A stretch of DNA of 64,000 nt, taken from Ahaetulla prasina. Lineage: Eukaryota; Chordata; Lepidosauria; Squamata; Colubridae. Shown here one piece after another: positions 45,531 to 55,600 of the stretch; position 1 is the first letter of the stretch, and the number at the start of each line of letters is the position of its first letter. The stretch covers positions 93,756,061-93,820,060 of the forward strand of contig NC_080540.1 of the NCBI RefSeq assembly GCF_028640845.1, read 5' to 3'. The translations under genes were made by a program, and so were the position numbers. The notes below the pieces were generated by a model. The model saw only the letters and a list, made by a program, of their open reading frames with translations. It did not search any database and was not told where the DNA came from.

Positions 45531-46664
45531 GGCGAACCAATGGCATGCAGTGCCCTCTCTGTGGGCACATGAGCCGTCGCCCCAATTGAGCTCCGACGTG
45601 AATGCATGCGTACCTCCCGCCAGCCAGCTGATCTTTGGGTCTCTGCTGTGCGTGTGCAGGGGGTGCACACATGCATGGGGGCAGGTTCAGGGATGAAATG
45701 CTCCCAGTTTGGACCAGATCACCCGATCCAGTAGCGATGGCAGCGGGTGGTTCGGAGAACCGGTAGCAAAAACCCCTGCCCCAGCTAAGCTGCACGATCA
45801 TCAGAGGGTTTTGTTTTTTTTACTTTTAAAAGCATTTTTTTCTTTGGCTGAAAAAATGATTTTAAAAGTAAAAAAAAAGCCTCTGATGATCGCGCAGCTC
45901 AGCTGAGATCATCAGAACCCTTTAAAAGCTTTTTTCCCCTCTGGCGATCCCAGCTGAATTGCCATATACAGCTTTGTGAGATTTTGTGTGTTTGTGTAGA
46001 GTGAAACATTACAGAAACATACCAACTCTCAGAAAGCTGCCAAATATTTTATTTTATTATTTTATTTTATTTATATTTTTAGATAAAAACAGCTAAATTT
46101 AAAACTTCCTTAACTTTAAATTGCTGTCTAAAAAAAAAACTCCTTAAAAAAACCCCAATTAACTATTTTTTAAAGCTCCCCCCCAGTTACTTACCTTAAA
46201 AATATAAATGAAATAAAATAATAAAATGAAATATTTGTGCAGCTTTCTAAGATTTGGTGTGTTTCTGTAGCGTTTCACTCTAACTACAGAAACACACAAA
46301 ATCTCACAAAGCTATATATGGCATTTTGTGTGTGTGTGTGTGCGTCAGTTGTGTTCTGTTGTGTGTGTGTAAAATGTAAAGTTGGTTTTTGGTACCTCTT
46401 ATTATTTTGTGTACTTTGTTTATTATTTTTATTATATATTGTTATTGGCCATGCCCACCTGATCACCTGATCACCAAGCCATGCCCACCAATTAAGCCAT
46501 GCCCACAGAACCGGTAGGGAAAATTTTTAGATTTCACCCCAGGTGGGTTGCATGCATGGGGGCAGGGCACATGCAGAGGTCTGTGTGCACATTGCATTTT
46601 GGAGGTTCAGGTGTGTGTATATTCGCACATGCGTGCTTTGGGCACTCGGTCCGCAAAAAGGTTA
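45531..46664. mobile_element. hAT-type MITE (outer), in the Rex1-like LINE
   Basis: The left end 'gtgatggcgaaccaatggc' and right end 'aaaaaggttagcca' are imperfect inverted repeats. The flanks tataagct and taaaagcg fit an 8-bp duplication of a tataagcg target, as judged from the uninterrupted copy at 30110-30125. A 'gtgcccwctctgtgggcac' inner palindrome lies near 45550. The body is split by a second hAT at about 45690-46535. Confidence 0.7.
45690..46535. mobile_element. hAT-type MITE (inner), palindromic family
   Basis: The ends 'cagggatgaaatgctccc' and 'tagatttcacccc' match those at 25824 and 17456. The interior has the 'gatcatcagag' / 'cttttaaaagca' palindromic unit and a long inverted repeat: 45959-46010 against about 46268-46325, around 'cagctttgtgagattttg'. 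The flanking duplication is not clear, because the words 'catgcatgggggcagg' occur on both sides. Confidence 0.78.
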
Positions 46665-46944
46665 GCCATAAAAGCGATGTTTGAGCAGGGTCTGCAGTAT
46701 TATCTGGGACACTACACATCCTCTTCACGACTTGTTTTCTTTGTTACATTCTGGAAGGAGGCTCCCTGTTATCCGAATCAGAACATCCAGATTCAGCCAC
46801 AGTTTTGCTCCATACAGTATCAACCTTATGCACTCTCAAGCTTCCTCTTTCTGCTGTGTACTCAAGATGGACAGTGATTAATATTGATATGTATTTATAT
46901 GTTAGGGTGTAGGTATATACATATGTATGTATGTAGCATATAAT

Positions 46945-47930
46945 ATAACAACAGAGTTGGAAGGGACCTTGGAGGCCTTCTAGTCCAACCCTCTGCCCAG
47001 GCAGAAAACCCTACTCCGTCTCAGACACATGATTATCCAACATTTTCTTAAAAATTTCCAGTGTTGGAGCATTCACAACTTCTGCAGGCAAGTTGTTCCA
47101 CTTATTAATTGTTCTAACTGTCAGGAAATTTCTCCTTAGTTCTAAGTTGCTTCTTTCCTTGATCAGTCTCCACCCATTGCTTCTTGTTCTACCCTCAGGT
47201 GCTTTGGAGAACAGCCTGACTCCCTCTTCTTTGTGGCAGTCCCTGAGATATTGGAACACTGCTATCATGTCTCCCCTAGTCCTTCTTTTTATTAAACTAG
47301 AAATACCCAGTTCCTGCAACTGTTCTTCATATGTTTTAGCCTCCAGTCCTCTAATCATTTTTTTTGCTCTTCTCTGCACTCTTTCTAGAGTGTCAGCATC
47401 TTTTTTACATCGCGGCGACCAAAACTGAATGCAATATTCCAAGTGTGGCCTTACCATAGGCATTATAAAGTGGCACTAACACTTCACATGATCTTTATTC
47501 TATCCCTCTGTTTATGCAGCCCAGAACTGTGTTGGCTTTTTTAACAGCTGCTGCACACTGCTGGCTCATATCTAAATGGTTATCCACTAGGACTCCAAGA
47601 TCCCTCTCACAGGTACTACTATTGAGCAAGGTACCACATATACGGTACTGGTGCATTTTGTTTTTTTGGCCTAAATGTAGAACCTTACTTTTTTCACTGT
47701 TGAATTTCATTTTGTTAGATAGCGCCCAATGTTCAAGTCTGTCAAGATCTTTCTGTAACTTGAGCCTATCTTCTGGAGTGTTGGCTATTTCTGCCAGCTT
47801 GGTGTCATCTGCAAATTTGATGAGTTCCCCATCTATCCCCTTGTCCAAGTCATTGATGAAGATGTTGAAGAGTACTGGGCCTAAAACAGAGCCTTGGGGT
47901 ATTCCATTGCATACTTCCTGCACACATATA
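46945..47930 (-). mobile_element. CR1 LINE (minus), 5'-truncated
   Basis: On the minus strand it runs from 'VCNGIPQGSVLGPVLFN' near 47925 to the CR1 3' end 'ccttccaactctgttg' at 46945. A frameshift between 47463 and 47495 splits the frame. Its 5' neighbour at 47930-48070 is the tail of another retroposon, so it may have inserted there. Confidence 0.93.
47011..47925 (-). pseudogene. CR1 reverse transcriptase fragment, frameshifted
   Basis: The upstream frame (to 47495) has 'GIPQGSVLGPVLFNIFINDL', the catalytic 'FADDTKLAEI' and 'SNKMKFNSEKSKVLHLG'. The downstream frame 47011-47463 has 'RPHLEYCIQFWSPRCKKDA', 'RRAKKMIRGLEAKTYEEQLQ' and 'INKWNNLPAEVVNAPTLEIF'. It is close to the plus-strand CR1 frame at 13112-14134 and keeps the C-terminus that the other copy loses to a frameshift. 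Motif A, the fingers and the endonuclease are absent. Not functional. Confidence 0.9.
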
Positions 47931-48072
47931 TCTATATGTGTGTTATGTATGTGTATACTTTTGAGAGGAGGCAACAGAATTTCAATTTTAATGTGTGCCA
48001 GTGTGCCCACAGAAAAAAATGGCAATAAAGGTTCTGTTCTCTTCTGTTCTCTTCTGTTCTCTTCTCATCTTA
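47931..48072 (+). mobile_element. retroposon 3' tail with TTCTG/TTCTC run
   Basis: 'cccacagaaaaaaatggcaataaagg' followed by TTCTG and TTCTC pentamers (48021-48065). In design it parallels the Snake1 tail ('ttggccaataaaa' plus TTCTA), so it may belong to a related CR1-group LINE. Confidence 0.5.
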
Positions 48073-48293
48073 TTAGGGATGGAGGAAGAACTGAAATGAA
48101 GGGATGGACAATTATTAGACTGGCTCTTGAAGATCTTTAGATTTAATTGGAGCCAGAGTTGAACTGGACAGTGTTTACCTGACTGAAAGTTTGTTAGTTC
48201 AAGGACAAATTCAGAGAAATGTGCTGAAGAGAGTTGTTGGGCATAATGTGGAGAAGAATGCTGAAAACCCAAAGAGGAAGCACCATCATGGTA

Positions 48294-48415
48294 TAATAAT
48301 AGAATAGAATTTTATTTTAGAATAGAATAGAAATGTTCTATTCTAAAAATATAGAATATATTTTTAAAATATTTTTAAAATATAGAATATATTTTTATAT
48401 CTAGAAATATAAATA
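48294..48415. repeat. AATAG-rich AT palindromes
   Basis: Scattered AGAATAG units; 'tagaatagaa' faces 'ttctattcta', giving a hairpin at 48322-48347. 'atagaatatatttttaaaat' repeats follow. Confidence 0.75.
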
Positions 48416-48429
48416 AGCTACCCCAAGTA

Positions 48430-48895
48430 CATGATTCCCTGATATTGAAGGGCAGGGTTGAAAAATGGACTACCCAAAGAAGAGCCATCTGCCAGTCCGG
48501 CTAGACTCTAGTCTTGTTCTCAACTTTAACTCTTAAAAAGTAAGTTTGGAGAACCACATCCACATATATACTTAGAATTGCTTTAGGTTGAAGTCTTGAG
48601 TACAGAAAAAAAAGTTATTGCTTTGTAATTTAAAAGACAAATGGCCTCATTGCCGTTATCAAAGCTTCGAAGGAGGGAGCAATCTGCAACAGAATGCAGT
48701 GCAATTAGTTTTGTTTGTCAAGCGAGAGGAGGAAAATGGAACTGTTTCTGCTGTTCAGTTTATTACATTTTTAAATAAAAATATAAAAACATGTGGAGTC
48801 GTGCACTACATTTTTTATCCTAGGCTAGAATCTACCTCCTGTAGTGTCTGGCCAGCCAAATTGAGCTGACAGGGTTAGTGCGCTCCGGTTCCTTT
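48430..48895. other. no gene or clear repeat seen
   Basis: AT-rich sequence. The frame 48618-48869 has no recognisable domain. Confidence 0.45.
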
Positions 48896-49240
48896 GATTA
48901 AACAATGTCATCCATCAGGCTGGCTTCTCTGCCTTCTCTGTTGTAGTGCCTGCCCTCTGGGATGAAGTTTTGCCTACAATCCAGATGGCTTCCACTCTGT
49001 TGGTGTTCTGAAGAGCTGCAGACCTGGCTGTTCTCCCAGGTCTTGGCTGGGGTGGTGGATGCCCCTTTATGGAATGCCAATTGCTGGTGGGATGTTTTGT
49101 GGTTTGCCATATGCTCTTCTTTCTCTCTTTCTTTTTTGCCCTAGTCTAAATTGGTGTTGTTTATCTTGTCATATTGTTTTTACAGTACGTTGTTTTAGTG
49201 TTTAGCTGCCCACAGATGTTTCAAAGTGAAATGAAATAAA
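48896..49240 (+). mobile_element. ancient L2-like LINE 3' end
   Basis: Translation near 48940-49040 gives 'VVVPALWDEVLPTIQMASTL', like the LWN.LP..IR.ASSL block of L2. The tail ends 'gctgcccacagatgtttcaa' and 'gaaataaaaatc'. One stop interrupts the block. Confidence 0.6.
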
Positions 49241-49595
49241 AATCAAAGGATGGTCGGGTCACAAATTTTTAACAATACTATAGGATTTTTACTATTTTAC
49301 TACCAATAATTAAACTTTCCACTCAGAACCACAAATTTGTCTCTGATCACTGCTTGACTTTATCTCATATTTAAAGTCAAGGACTGTTGTACTTGTTTTA
49401 GTAGCAGCATAAACACCATTACTCTTTTTATTTTTCAACAGACTAAAACAGCTAAATATTCACCATTATATATAATTAATATAACAATTAGTTGAATTTT
49501 AGCTGACAATGCTGAGAGAACATTGAAATAGAAGAAGTGGTTTGCATCCTGCAATATCAGCAACAAGCCACAAAAATAGGATGGTTTATATACAG

Positions 49596-49701
49596 CAGAG
49601 GTCTTCAATCTTGGCAGCTTTAAGACTTGTGAACTTCTACTCCCAGAATTCTGGCAGTTGAGGTCCACAAGTCTTAAAGCTGCCAAGTTTGGGGACCCCT
49701 A
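49596..49701. mobile_element. palindromic hAT-type MITE, 106 bp
   Basis: Flanked by the perfect 8-bp duplication atatacag (49588-49595 and 49702-49709). The arms run 'cagaggtcttcaatcttggc' to 'gccaagtttggggacccct'. Same group as 43053-43168, including the 'agacttgtgga' inner word. Confidence 0.92.
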
Positions 49702-49709
49702 ATATACAG

Positions 49710-50504
49710 CATCTTCAAGCACTTCTAGTTCAAACTTCTATTCCAATGACAAGATATCATTAAGATTGTTTAACAAGAAGACTACAGACGCACACATTTT
49801 TTTTGAAAATACGGCATCACTAGCAATAAATGAGAATAAAACAGAAATATACAATAAATTCTTCATCTATTATTGAGAAGAAAATGCAGAATGAATTGAT
49901 TACTCTTCAAAATGTAAGTTCTGTTTATGTATTTGGCGTGTTCCCTGAGGAAATAAGTGTCCTGTAGTGAATATCTTATGAGAAGAAAAATAAAGCATGC
50001 TTCTGTTCAACCTCAAAGACTGAGGGAATGCTTTAAAAGTTTTTATTTTTCTCTCTTTCCTATTTTTTTCCCCAAGAAGAGCTGTTACTTTATTTTGCAA
50101 CTCATAATTCACTTTTAGTGATAAGCCCTTCTCTCTCTGACAGCAAATCTACTGTCTTCATGACTTACTCTAAACCAACTTCAGATTTCTCCTGAATGAT
50201 TTATCCTCCCTTAATAGAAGGCAACCATCCTTATCAGGGTAACCTAGAAATGCACAGTTCAAATAATTTGTATCTGAATCTCACCAAAGCAAGCTACGAT
50301 TACATCTGGTTATTTTTAATGCTTCTTGCAGCACTTTGAGATTAAACAATAAACCTGTACAAATCAAATGGGAAAGAAGATTTATCCTTTAAAGCAATTC
50401 TATTACTTTAGCACCACAATTCATAAAAAATATACTGCTAAAACTGAGCTAAATCCCAGCCTTTCTGATCCTTCCAGAAAGCAGCTCAGGCTTTGAAACT
50501 TCAC
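49710..50504. other. no gene or clear repeat seen
   Basis: AT-rich sequence without coding signal. Confidence 0.5.
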
Positions 50505-50697
50505 TCTTTCCACTTATGACTGTATGACTGTAACTTTGTTGCTGGCAATCCTTATGATTTATATTGATATATTGACCATCATTTGTTTTGTAAATGTTGT
50601 ACCTTGATGAACGTATCTTTTCTTTTATGTACACTGAGAGCATATGCACCAAGACAAATTCCTTGTGTGCCCAATCACATTTGGCCAATTTTTTTTT
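50505..50697 (+). mobile_element. Snake1/L3-type LINE 3' tail
   Basis: Matches 6216-6400 ('cacttatgactgtatgact' to 'cacatttggccaatt') and ends in a T/A run instead of the pentamer tail. Confidence 0.88.
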
Positions 50698-51145
50698 AAA
50701 AAAATCTAAATTCTCTATGTTCTCAAAAAGCCTCAACTCAAGAGGCTTTGATATGAATAATCAGCAATCCAAATTCACTACTACTCCACACCTCCATAAG
50801 TTCCTAACTATGATTGGGGACCTCTTTTAGCTGAAAAATCACTCTGCAATGAAAAATGAACATTGTTTGCCATAACACATAACTTTTATGTACACTGAGA
50901 GCATAATAAAGCTCCCCTGATCTGCGATCTTATTCAGGGGGAGTCCGTGGACCTCATGGGCATTACGGAGACCTGGTTGGGCCCAGAGGGGGGGGTTCCC
51001 TTGTTGAGATGTGCCCTCCAGGTTTCCGAGCATTTCATCAGCCGAGGGCCCAAGGTAGGGGTGGGGGGGTGGCGGTTGTCATTAGGAAGATCTAGAGCCG
51101 AGGAAGGCCACTGTTCCTCAGATTGCCGGCTGTGAATCCCTCTAT

Positions 51146-52003
51146 GTGCGGTGGGGCCATAGGAATCAGTTGAGCTTGTTGATCGCGTACCTGGCTCCTT
51201 GCTGCGTGACCACAGCCCTGCCTGAGCTGTTGGAGGTACTTGCCACTGTGGCAGTTGAGACCCCCAGACTTCTAGTCATGGGGGATTTCAACCTGCCATC
51301 GGCTGGCTTGTTATCGACGGCAGCTCGGGAGTTCCAGGCTTCCATGACAGCCTTGGACCTGATTCGAATAAATGATGGCCCTACGCACATGGGGGGAGGC
51401 ACGCTGGATGTCATTTATATCTCTGGACAGTGGTTAAATGATCTGGAATTAGATAATTTAGTAACAGAACCAATGTCATGGTCCGATCATTTTCTCCTTC
51501 ACCTAGACTTCCGTACCGCCACTCACCATCGCAGGGAGACGGAACCTATACGTTGGTTCCGTCCCAGGCGCCTGATGGACCCCGAGAGGTTCCTGACAGA
51601 GCTTGGGCCATTTCCTGAGGATCTGGCCCACGGCACGACTGAGGAACTAGTCGTGGCCTGGGAACAGGCCGCGGCTGGGGCCTTGGACCGTGTCACGCCT
51701 TTGCGGCCTCTGACCCGGCGCAGATCTCGTCCGGCCCCTTGGTTCTCCGAGGGGCTGAGGGAGATGAAACGCCGGAGAAGACGCCTAGAGAGCACCTGGA
51801 GGTCCAGTCGTTCCGAAGCTGATCGGACACTAGTTAGGTCCTATTCTAGGACCTACCTAGTGGCACTGAGGGAGGCGAGGCGCTCCTACGCCTCCACCCT
51901 CATTGCGTCGGCAGATAACCGCCCGGCCGCCCTGTTTGGTGACCGCTCCTCCTTCACCAGGAGGTGCGGGATGACCCTTGCAGGGACGAGCCGAGGAGTT
52001 TAG
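51146..52003 (+). pseudogene. L2 endonuclease and linker, 285 codons
   Basis: Apurinic-type endonuclease motifs are clear: 'LLVMGDFNLPS' (Asp and Asn of GDFN at 46-49), 'GGTLDVIYIS' (84-93) and catalytic 'SDHFLLHL' (113-120). An arginine-rich linker follows ('REMKRRRRRLESTWRSSRSE'), of the kind that joins endonuclease to polymerase in L2. The N-terminal endonuclease motif with 'ETWL' is in another frame upstream at 50947-51135. The frame ends early at 52003. Confidence 0.88.
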
Positions 52004-52120
52004 TGGTTATCTATACGATAAAATCGCTCAGCTCCGGGGCGGTCTGGACGAAATTGGGATGATCCAAGCGAGGGAGAGGAGGCACGTCTTGTTGAGTCTG
52101 TTTGGGATGAGTTTGACCCT

Positions 52121-53256
52121 GTGGCTCCCGAGGACGTGGACAGGTTGTTGGGGAGGCTTCACGCCACGACATGTTTACTGGACCCGTGTCCTTCCTGGCT
52201 GGTACTGGCCACTCAGGAGGTGACACGAGGCTGGCTCCAGAGGATTATCAACGCTTCTTTGTTGGAAGGGGTTTTCCCTGCCGCCTTGAAAGAGGCGGTG
52301 GTGAGACCCCTCCTCAAGAAGCCCTCCCTGGACCCAGCTATTTTGGGTAATTATCGTCCAGTCTCCAACCTTCCCTTTGTGACCGAGGTTGTAGAGGGTG
52401 CTGTGGCGACACCTACCCCAATACCTGGATGAAGATGTCTATCTAGACCCGTTCCAGTCCGGCTTCCGACCCGGATACAGCACGGAGACAGCTTTGGTCG
52501 CATTGGTGGATGATCTCTGGAGGGCCAGGGACAGGGGTTATTCCTCTGCCCTGGTCCTATTAGACCTCTCAGCGGCTTTTGATACCATCGACCATGGTAT
52601 CTTGCTTCGCCGGTTGGGGGGATTGGGAGTGGGAGGCACCGTGTACCGGTGGTTCTCCTCCTATCTCTCCGACCGATCGCAGACGGTGCTGACAGGGGGG
52701 CAGAGGTCGACCGCGAGGTGCCTCACTTGTGGGGTACCGCCAGGGGTCGATTCTCTCGCCCCTGCTGTTCAACATCTATATGAAGCTGTTGGGTGAGATC
52801 ATCAGTGGCTTCGGGGTGAGATACCAGCAGTACGCTGATGACACTCAGCTGTACTTTTCCACCCCGGGCCACCCCAATGAAGTTGTTGAAGTGCTGTCCC
52901 GGTGTCTGGAAGCCGTACGGGTCTGGATGGGGAGAAACAGGCTCAAGCTTAATCCCTCCAAGACGGAGTGGCTGTGGATGCCGGCATCCCGATTCAGTCA
53001 GCTGCAGCCGCGGCTGACTGTTGGAGGCGAGTTACTGGCCCCAAAGGATAGGGTGCGCAACTTAGGTGTCCTCCTGGATGATCGGCTGTCGTTTGAAGAT
53101 CATTTGACGGCCGTCTCCAGGAGGGCCTTCCACCAGGTTCGCCTGGTTCGGCAGTTGCGCCCCTTCCTTGATCGGGATGCTTGTGCACAGTCACTCATGC
53201 GCTCGTTACCTCTCGCTTGGATTATTGTAATGCTCTCTACATGGGGCTCCCCTTGA
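52121..53256 (+). pseudogene. L2 reverse transcriptase, frameshifted
   Basis: In order: 'ATTCLLDPCPSWLVLA' and 'LLKKPSLDPAILGNYRPVSN' (frame 52121-52432); 'SGFRPGYSTETALVALVDDL' and motif A 'LVLLDLSAAFDTIDH' (frame 52398-52796); '[20 protein letters not shown]' and catalytic '[10 protein letters not shown]' (frame 52729-53256). All polymerase motifs are present, but two frameshifts, near 52405 and 52735, separate them. Confidence 0.9.
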
Positions 53257-53681
53257 AGTGCACTTGGAGGCTTCAGCTAGTCCAGAATGCAGCTGCACGG
53301 ATGATAGAGGGAGCTACACGTAGCTCCCACATAACACCGCTCCTGCGCAGACTGCACTGGCTACCTGTGGCCTTTCGAGTGCACTTTAAGGTGTTGGTTA
53401 TGACCTTTAAAGCACTCCATGGCTTAGGGCCTGGGTACTTACGGGACCGCCTGCTGTTACCGCATGCCTCCCACCGACCCGTACGCTCTCACAGAGAGGG
53501 ACTTCTCAGGGTGCCGTCCGCCAAACAATGTCGGCTGGTGGCCCCCAGGGGAAGGGCCTTCTCTGTGGGGGCTCCCACACTCTGGAACGAGCTTCCCCTG
53601 GGTTTACGCCAAATACCTGACCTTCGGACCTTTCGCCGTGAACTGAAGACACATCTTTTCATTCGCGCGGGGCTGGCTTGA
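53181..53681 (+). pseudogene. L2 C-terminal domain
   Basis: A 166-codon frame: '[20 protein letters not shown]', 'LLRRLHWLPVAFRVHFKVLV', 'YALT/RPVRSHREGLLRVPS' and 'FRRELKTHLFIRAGLA'. It is the region after the polymerase, also seen in the minus copy at 1996-2523. It is offset by a frameshift from the polymerase frame ending at 53256. Confidence 0.9.
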
Positions 53682-53958
53682 ATTGAATTTTATTAATTTT
53701 AAATTTTTATTAATTAATTTTAAATGGGGTTTTTTAGTCTAGTATATTTTAACCTATCAGGCTAATTTTAAAATAAGTTTTTTAATCTGCTTTTTAAATT
53801 GTATATTGTATTATCTGTTTTATTTTTGCCTGTACACCGCCCTGTGTCCTTCGGGAGAAGGGCGATATAAAAATCAAATAAATAAATAAATAAAATAAAT
53901 AAATATGCACCAAGACAAATTCCTTGTGTCCAATCACACTTGGCCAATAAAAAATTCT

Positions 53959-54028
53959 ATTCTATTCTATTCTATTCTATTCTATTCTATTCTATTCTAT
54001 TCTATTCTATTCTATTCTATTCTATTCT
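53959..54028. repeat. TTCTA pentamer microsatellite
   Basis: About 14 uninterrupted TTCTA units at the end of a Snake1 tail. Confidence 0.96.
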
Positions 54029-54031
54029 ATA

Positions 54032-55165
54032 ACATAAATGACTAATAATCCCTGAAGATGTGCAGAAAGTTGACAATAATAAAACAAATATTGGGACTGG
54101 GAGAAAAACCACCAATCAAGACTGAATTTTGTGAACACCTAATCTTGACTGACATAACACTGAACCACGTAATAGGTGTTCATTTGAAACATGAACAGAA
54201 AATGAACAAAAGCTGGCTTGGAAAATGAGTTATGTATGCAGGTCTTCTCCCTGATCTTCTGAATCCTGGTTGTTCTGAAGAACACTTATCCTGGAGTTTA
54301 TTTGAATTCAAGTCCACTTTTTTAGTTGAATTAGAGCCCCTTAACAAAATAACCCCCAACTATGTGAATGGTTGTTCATGTAATTATGAGTACAGCTCTC
54401 CTTCAGACCTTGGTTGAACAAGTGAAGCTCAGGAAAACAAGCAGATGGACCCCTGTGTAGACTGCCCTATTTCTACCTTATCTGAATCTTCCTTGTGTTC
54501 AGCTGAACATTGAAGAAGAAGTGGATGAAAAAGTAATTGGATGAAAAAGTAATTGGAATGGAATGTTGTGAGTAGAAAGCAGAAGCATGGAGCACTGAGG
54601 CAAACTGTCCTCACAAGTTGATTAATGCTCCTGTTTTATTCTGTGTAAGTCATTTAAGCTGTGTAAGCTGAGGACTATATCTAGTTCTAAGCAGCATCCT
54701 TGACAAAGGATGAAATTAAAATGGACATTTTTTTATGGAAAACATCCAACAGGTATATGAAAAAAAGCTCTATAAAAATCAAACCCCTTAAAATGGATAT
54801 ATTTAGCCTCCCAAAAGGAAAGCATGCAGTCGCAATGCTATTTTTTTTTAACGTGGAAGTTATCAAACACAAAAAAGGTAAAGGTTTATTCCTTTGTTTT
54901 CCTTCAGAAAGTAAATTTTGGTATAAACTGGATAACTTTTTAAAGATATTGCTCTTACACTGGAATTTCTTGCATCAAGGGGGGTATTGGATGAATATAC
55001 TAGAATTTTCATATACAGTAGAAACACAACAATATTTCATTGCTAGCTGTGGAGTTTCTCCCCCCCCCCAAAAAAGGGGGAGTACTATACAATAGCTACT
55101 GCCACACTTACTATGAAAACACATTATTGTACAGTGCAGAGATCAAACAGATACTCCACTACCTT
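54032..55165. other. no gene or clear repeat seen
   Basis: AT-rich sequence; an 18-bp direct repeat ('gatgaaaaagtaattgga') at 54522-54557. No coding signal. Confidence 0.5.
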
Positions 55166-55171
55166 GGTTTT

Positions 55172-55600
55172 CTTAATGCACGCTGTGCGCTCCCACAGGG
55201 AGGGCCTCCTTAGGGTGCCGTCAGTCAAACAATGTCGACTGGCAGCCCCCAGGGGGAGGTCCTTCTCTGTGGGGGCTCTACCCTTTGGAATTAGCTGCCT
55301 CCGGGGTTGCGTCAACTCCCCGACCTCTGGACCTTTAAACGCGAGCTTAAGACTTTTTTATTCCATCATGCGGGGCTAGCCTAATGAAATTTTAGTGGGG
55401 GTTTTATGAAGTTTTTAGGATTGTTTTAATTTGTTGGGCCAAATTTTAAAATTAATTTTTAATTATGTTTTAATTCTTTGTGTATATTCATGTTGTTTTA
55501 AATCGGCTGTAAACCGCCCTGAGTCCTTCGGGAGAAGGGCGCTATAGAAATTGAAACAAACAAACAAACAAACAAACAAATAAATAAATAAATAAACTCT
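55172..55600 (+). mobile_element. L2-clade LINE 3' fragment
   Basis: Encodes 'AVRSHREGLLRVPSVKQCRL' and 'PRGRSFSVGALPFG', then the L2 3' UTR ending 'ccgccctgagtccttcgggagaa' with AAAC and AAAT runs (55553-55594). 5' truncated and diverged. Confidence 0.9.

Larger units (their letters stand above)
45366..46890 (+). mobile_element. Rex1-like (CR1-group) LINE 3' end, split by hAT elements
   Basis: 45366-45530 encodes 'IKSILSYGITIWFRSIT' and 'SSLPSIQE', matching the minus copy at 29930-30330. The match resumes at about 46666 with 'gcgatgtttgagcagg' and goes on to 'gatggacagtgattaat' (46867-46883). The 1.1 kb between is a hAT insertion. Confidence 0.78.
50907..53904 (+). mobile_element. L2-clade LINE, long copy with endonuclease and RT
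   Basis: The best L2 copy here. It starts inside the endonuclease domain ('DLMGITETWLGPEGG', 50947) and runs to the L2 3' end 'cgccctgtgtccttcgg' and an AAAT tail (53877-53904). The protein is spread over several frames (51146-52003, 52121-52432, 52398-52796, 52729-53256, 53181-53681), so at least four indels have accumulated. It lies within a Snake1 tail. Confidence 0.93.
50882..54031 (+). mobile_element. Snake1/L3-type LINE 3' tail split by L2
   Basis: 50882-50906 ends 'tgtacactgagagcat'. The tail resumes at 53905 with 'atgcaccaagacaaattcc' and ends in about 14 TTCTA units (53959-54028). The L2 LINE between them was inserted at this point. Confidence 0.88.

Noticed and set aside
46237..46470. 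Cysteine/valine-rich 77-codon frame
   Set aside because: Produced by TG-repeat DNA inside a hAT MITE.
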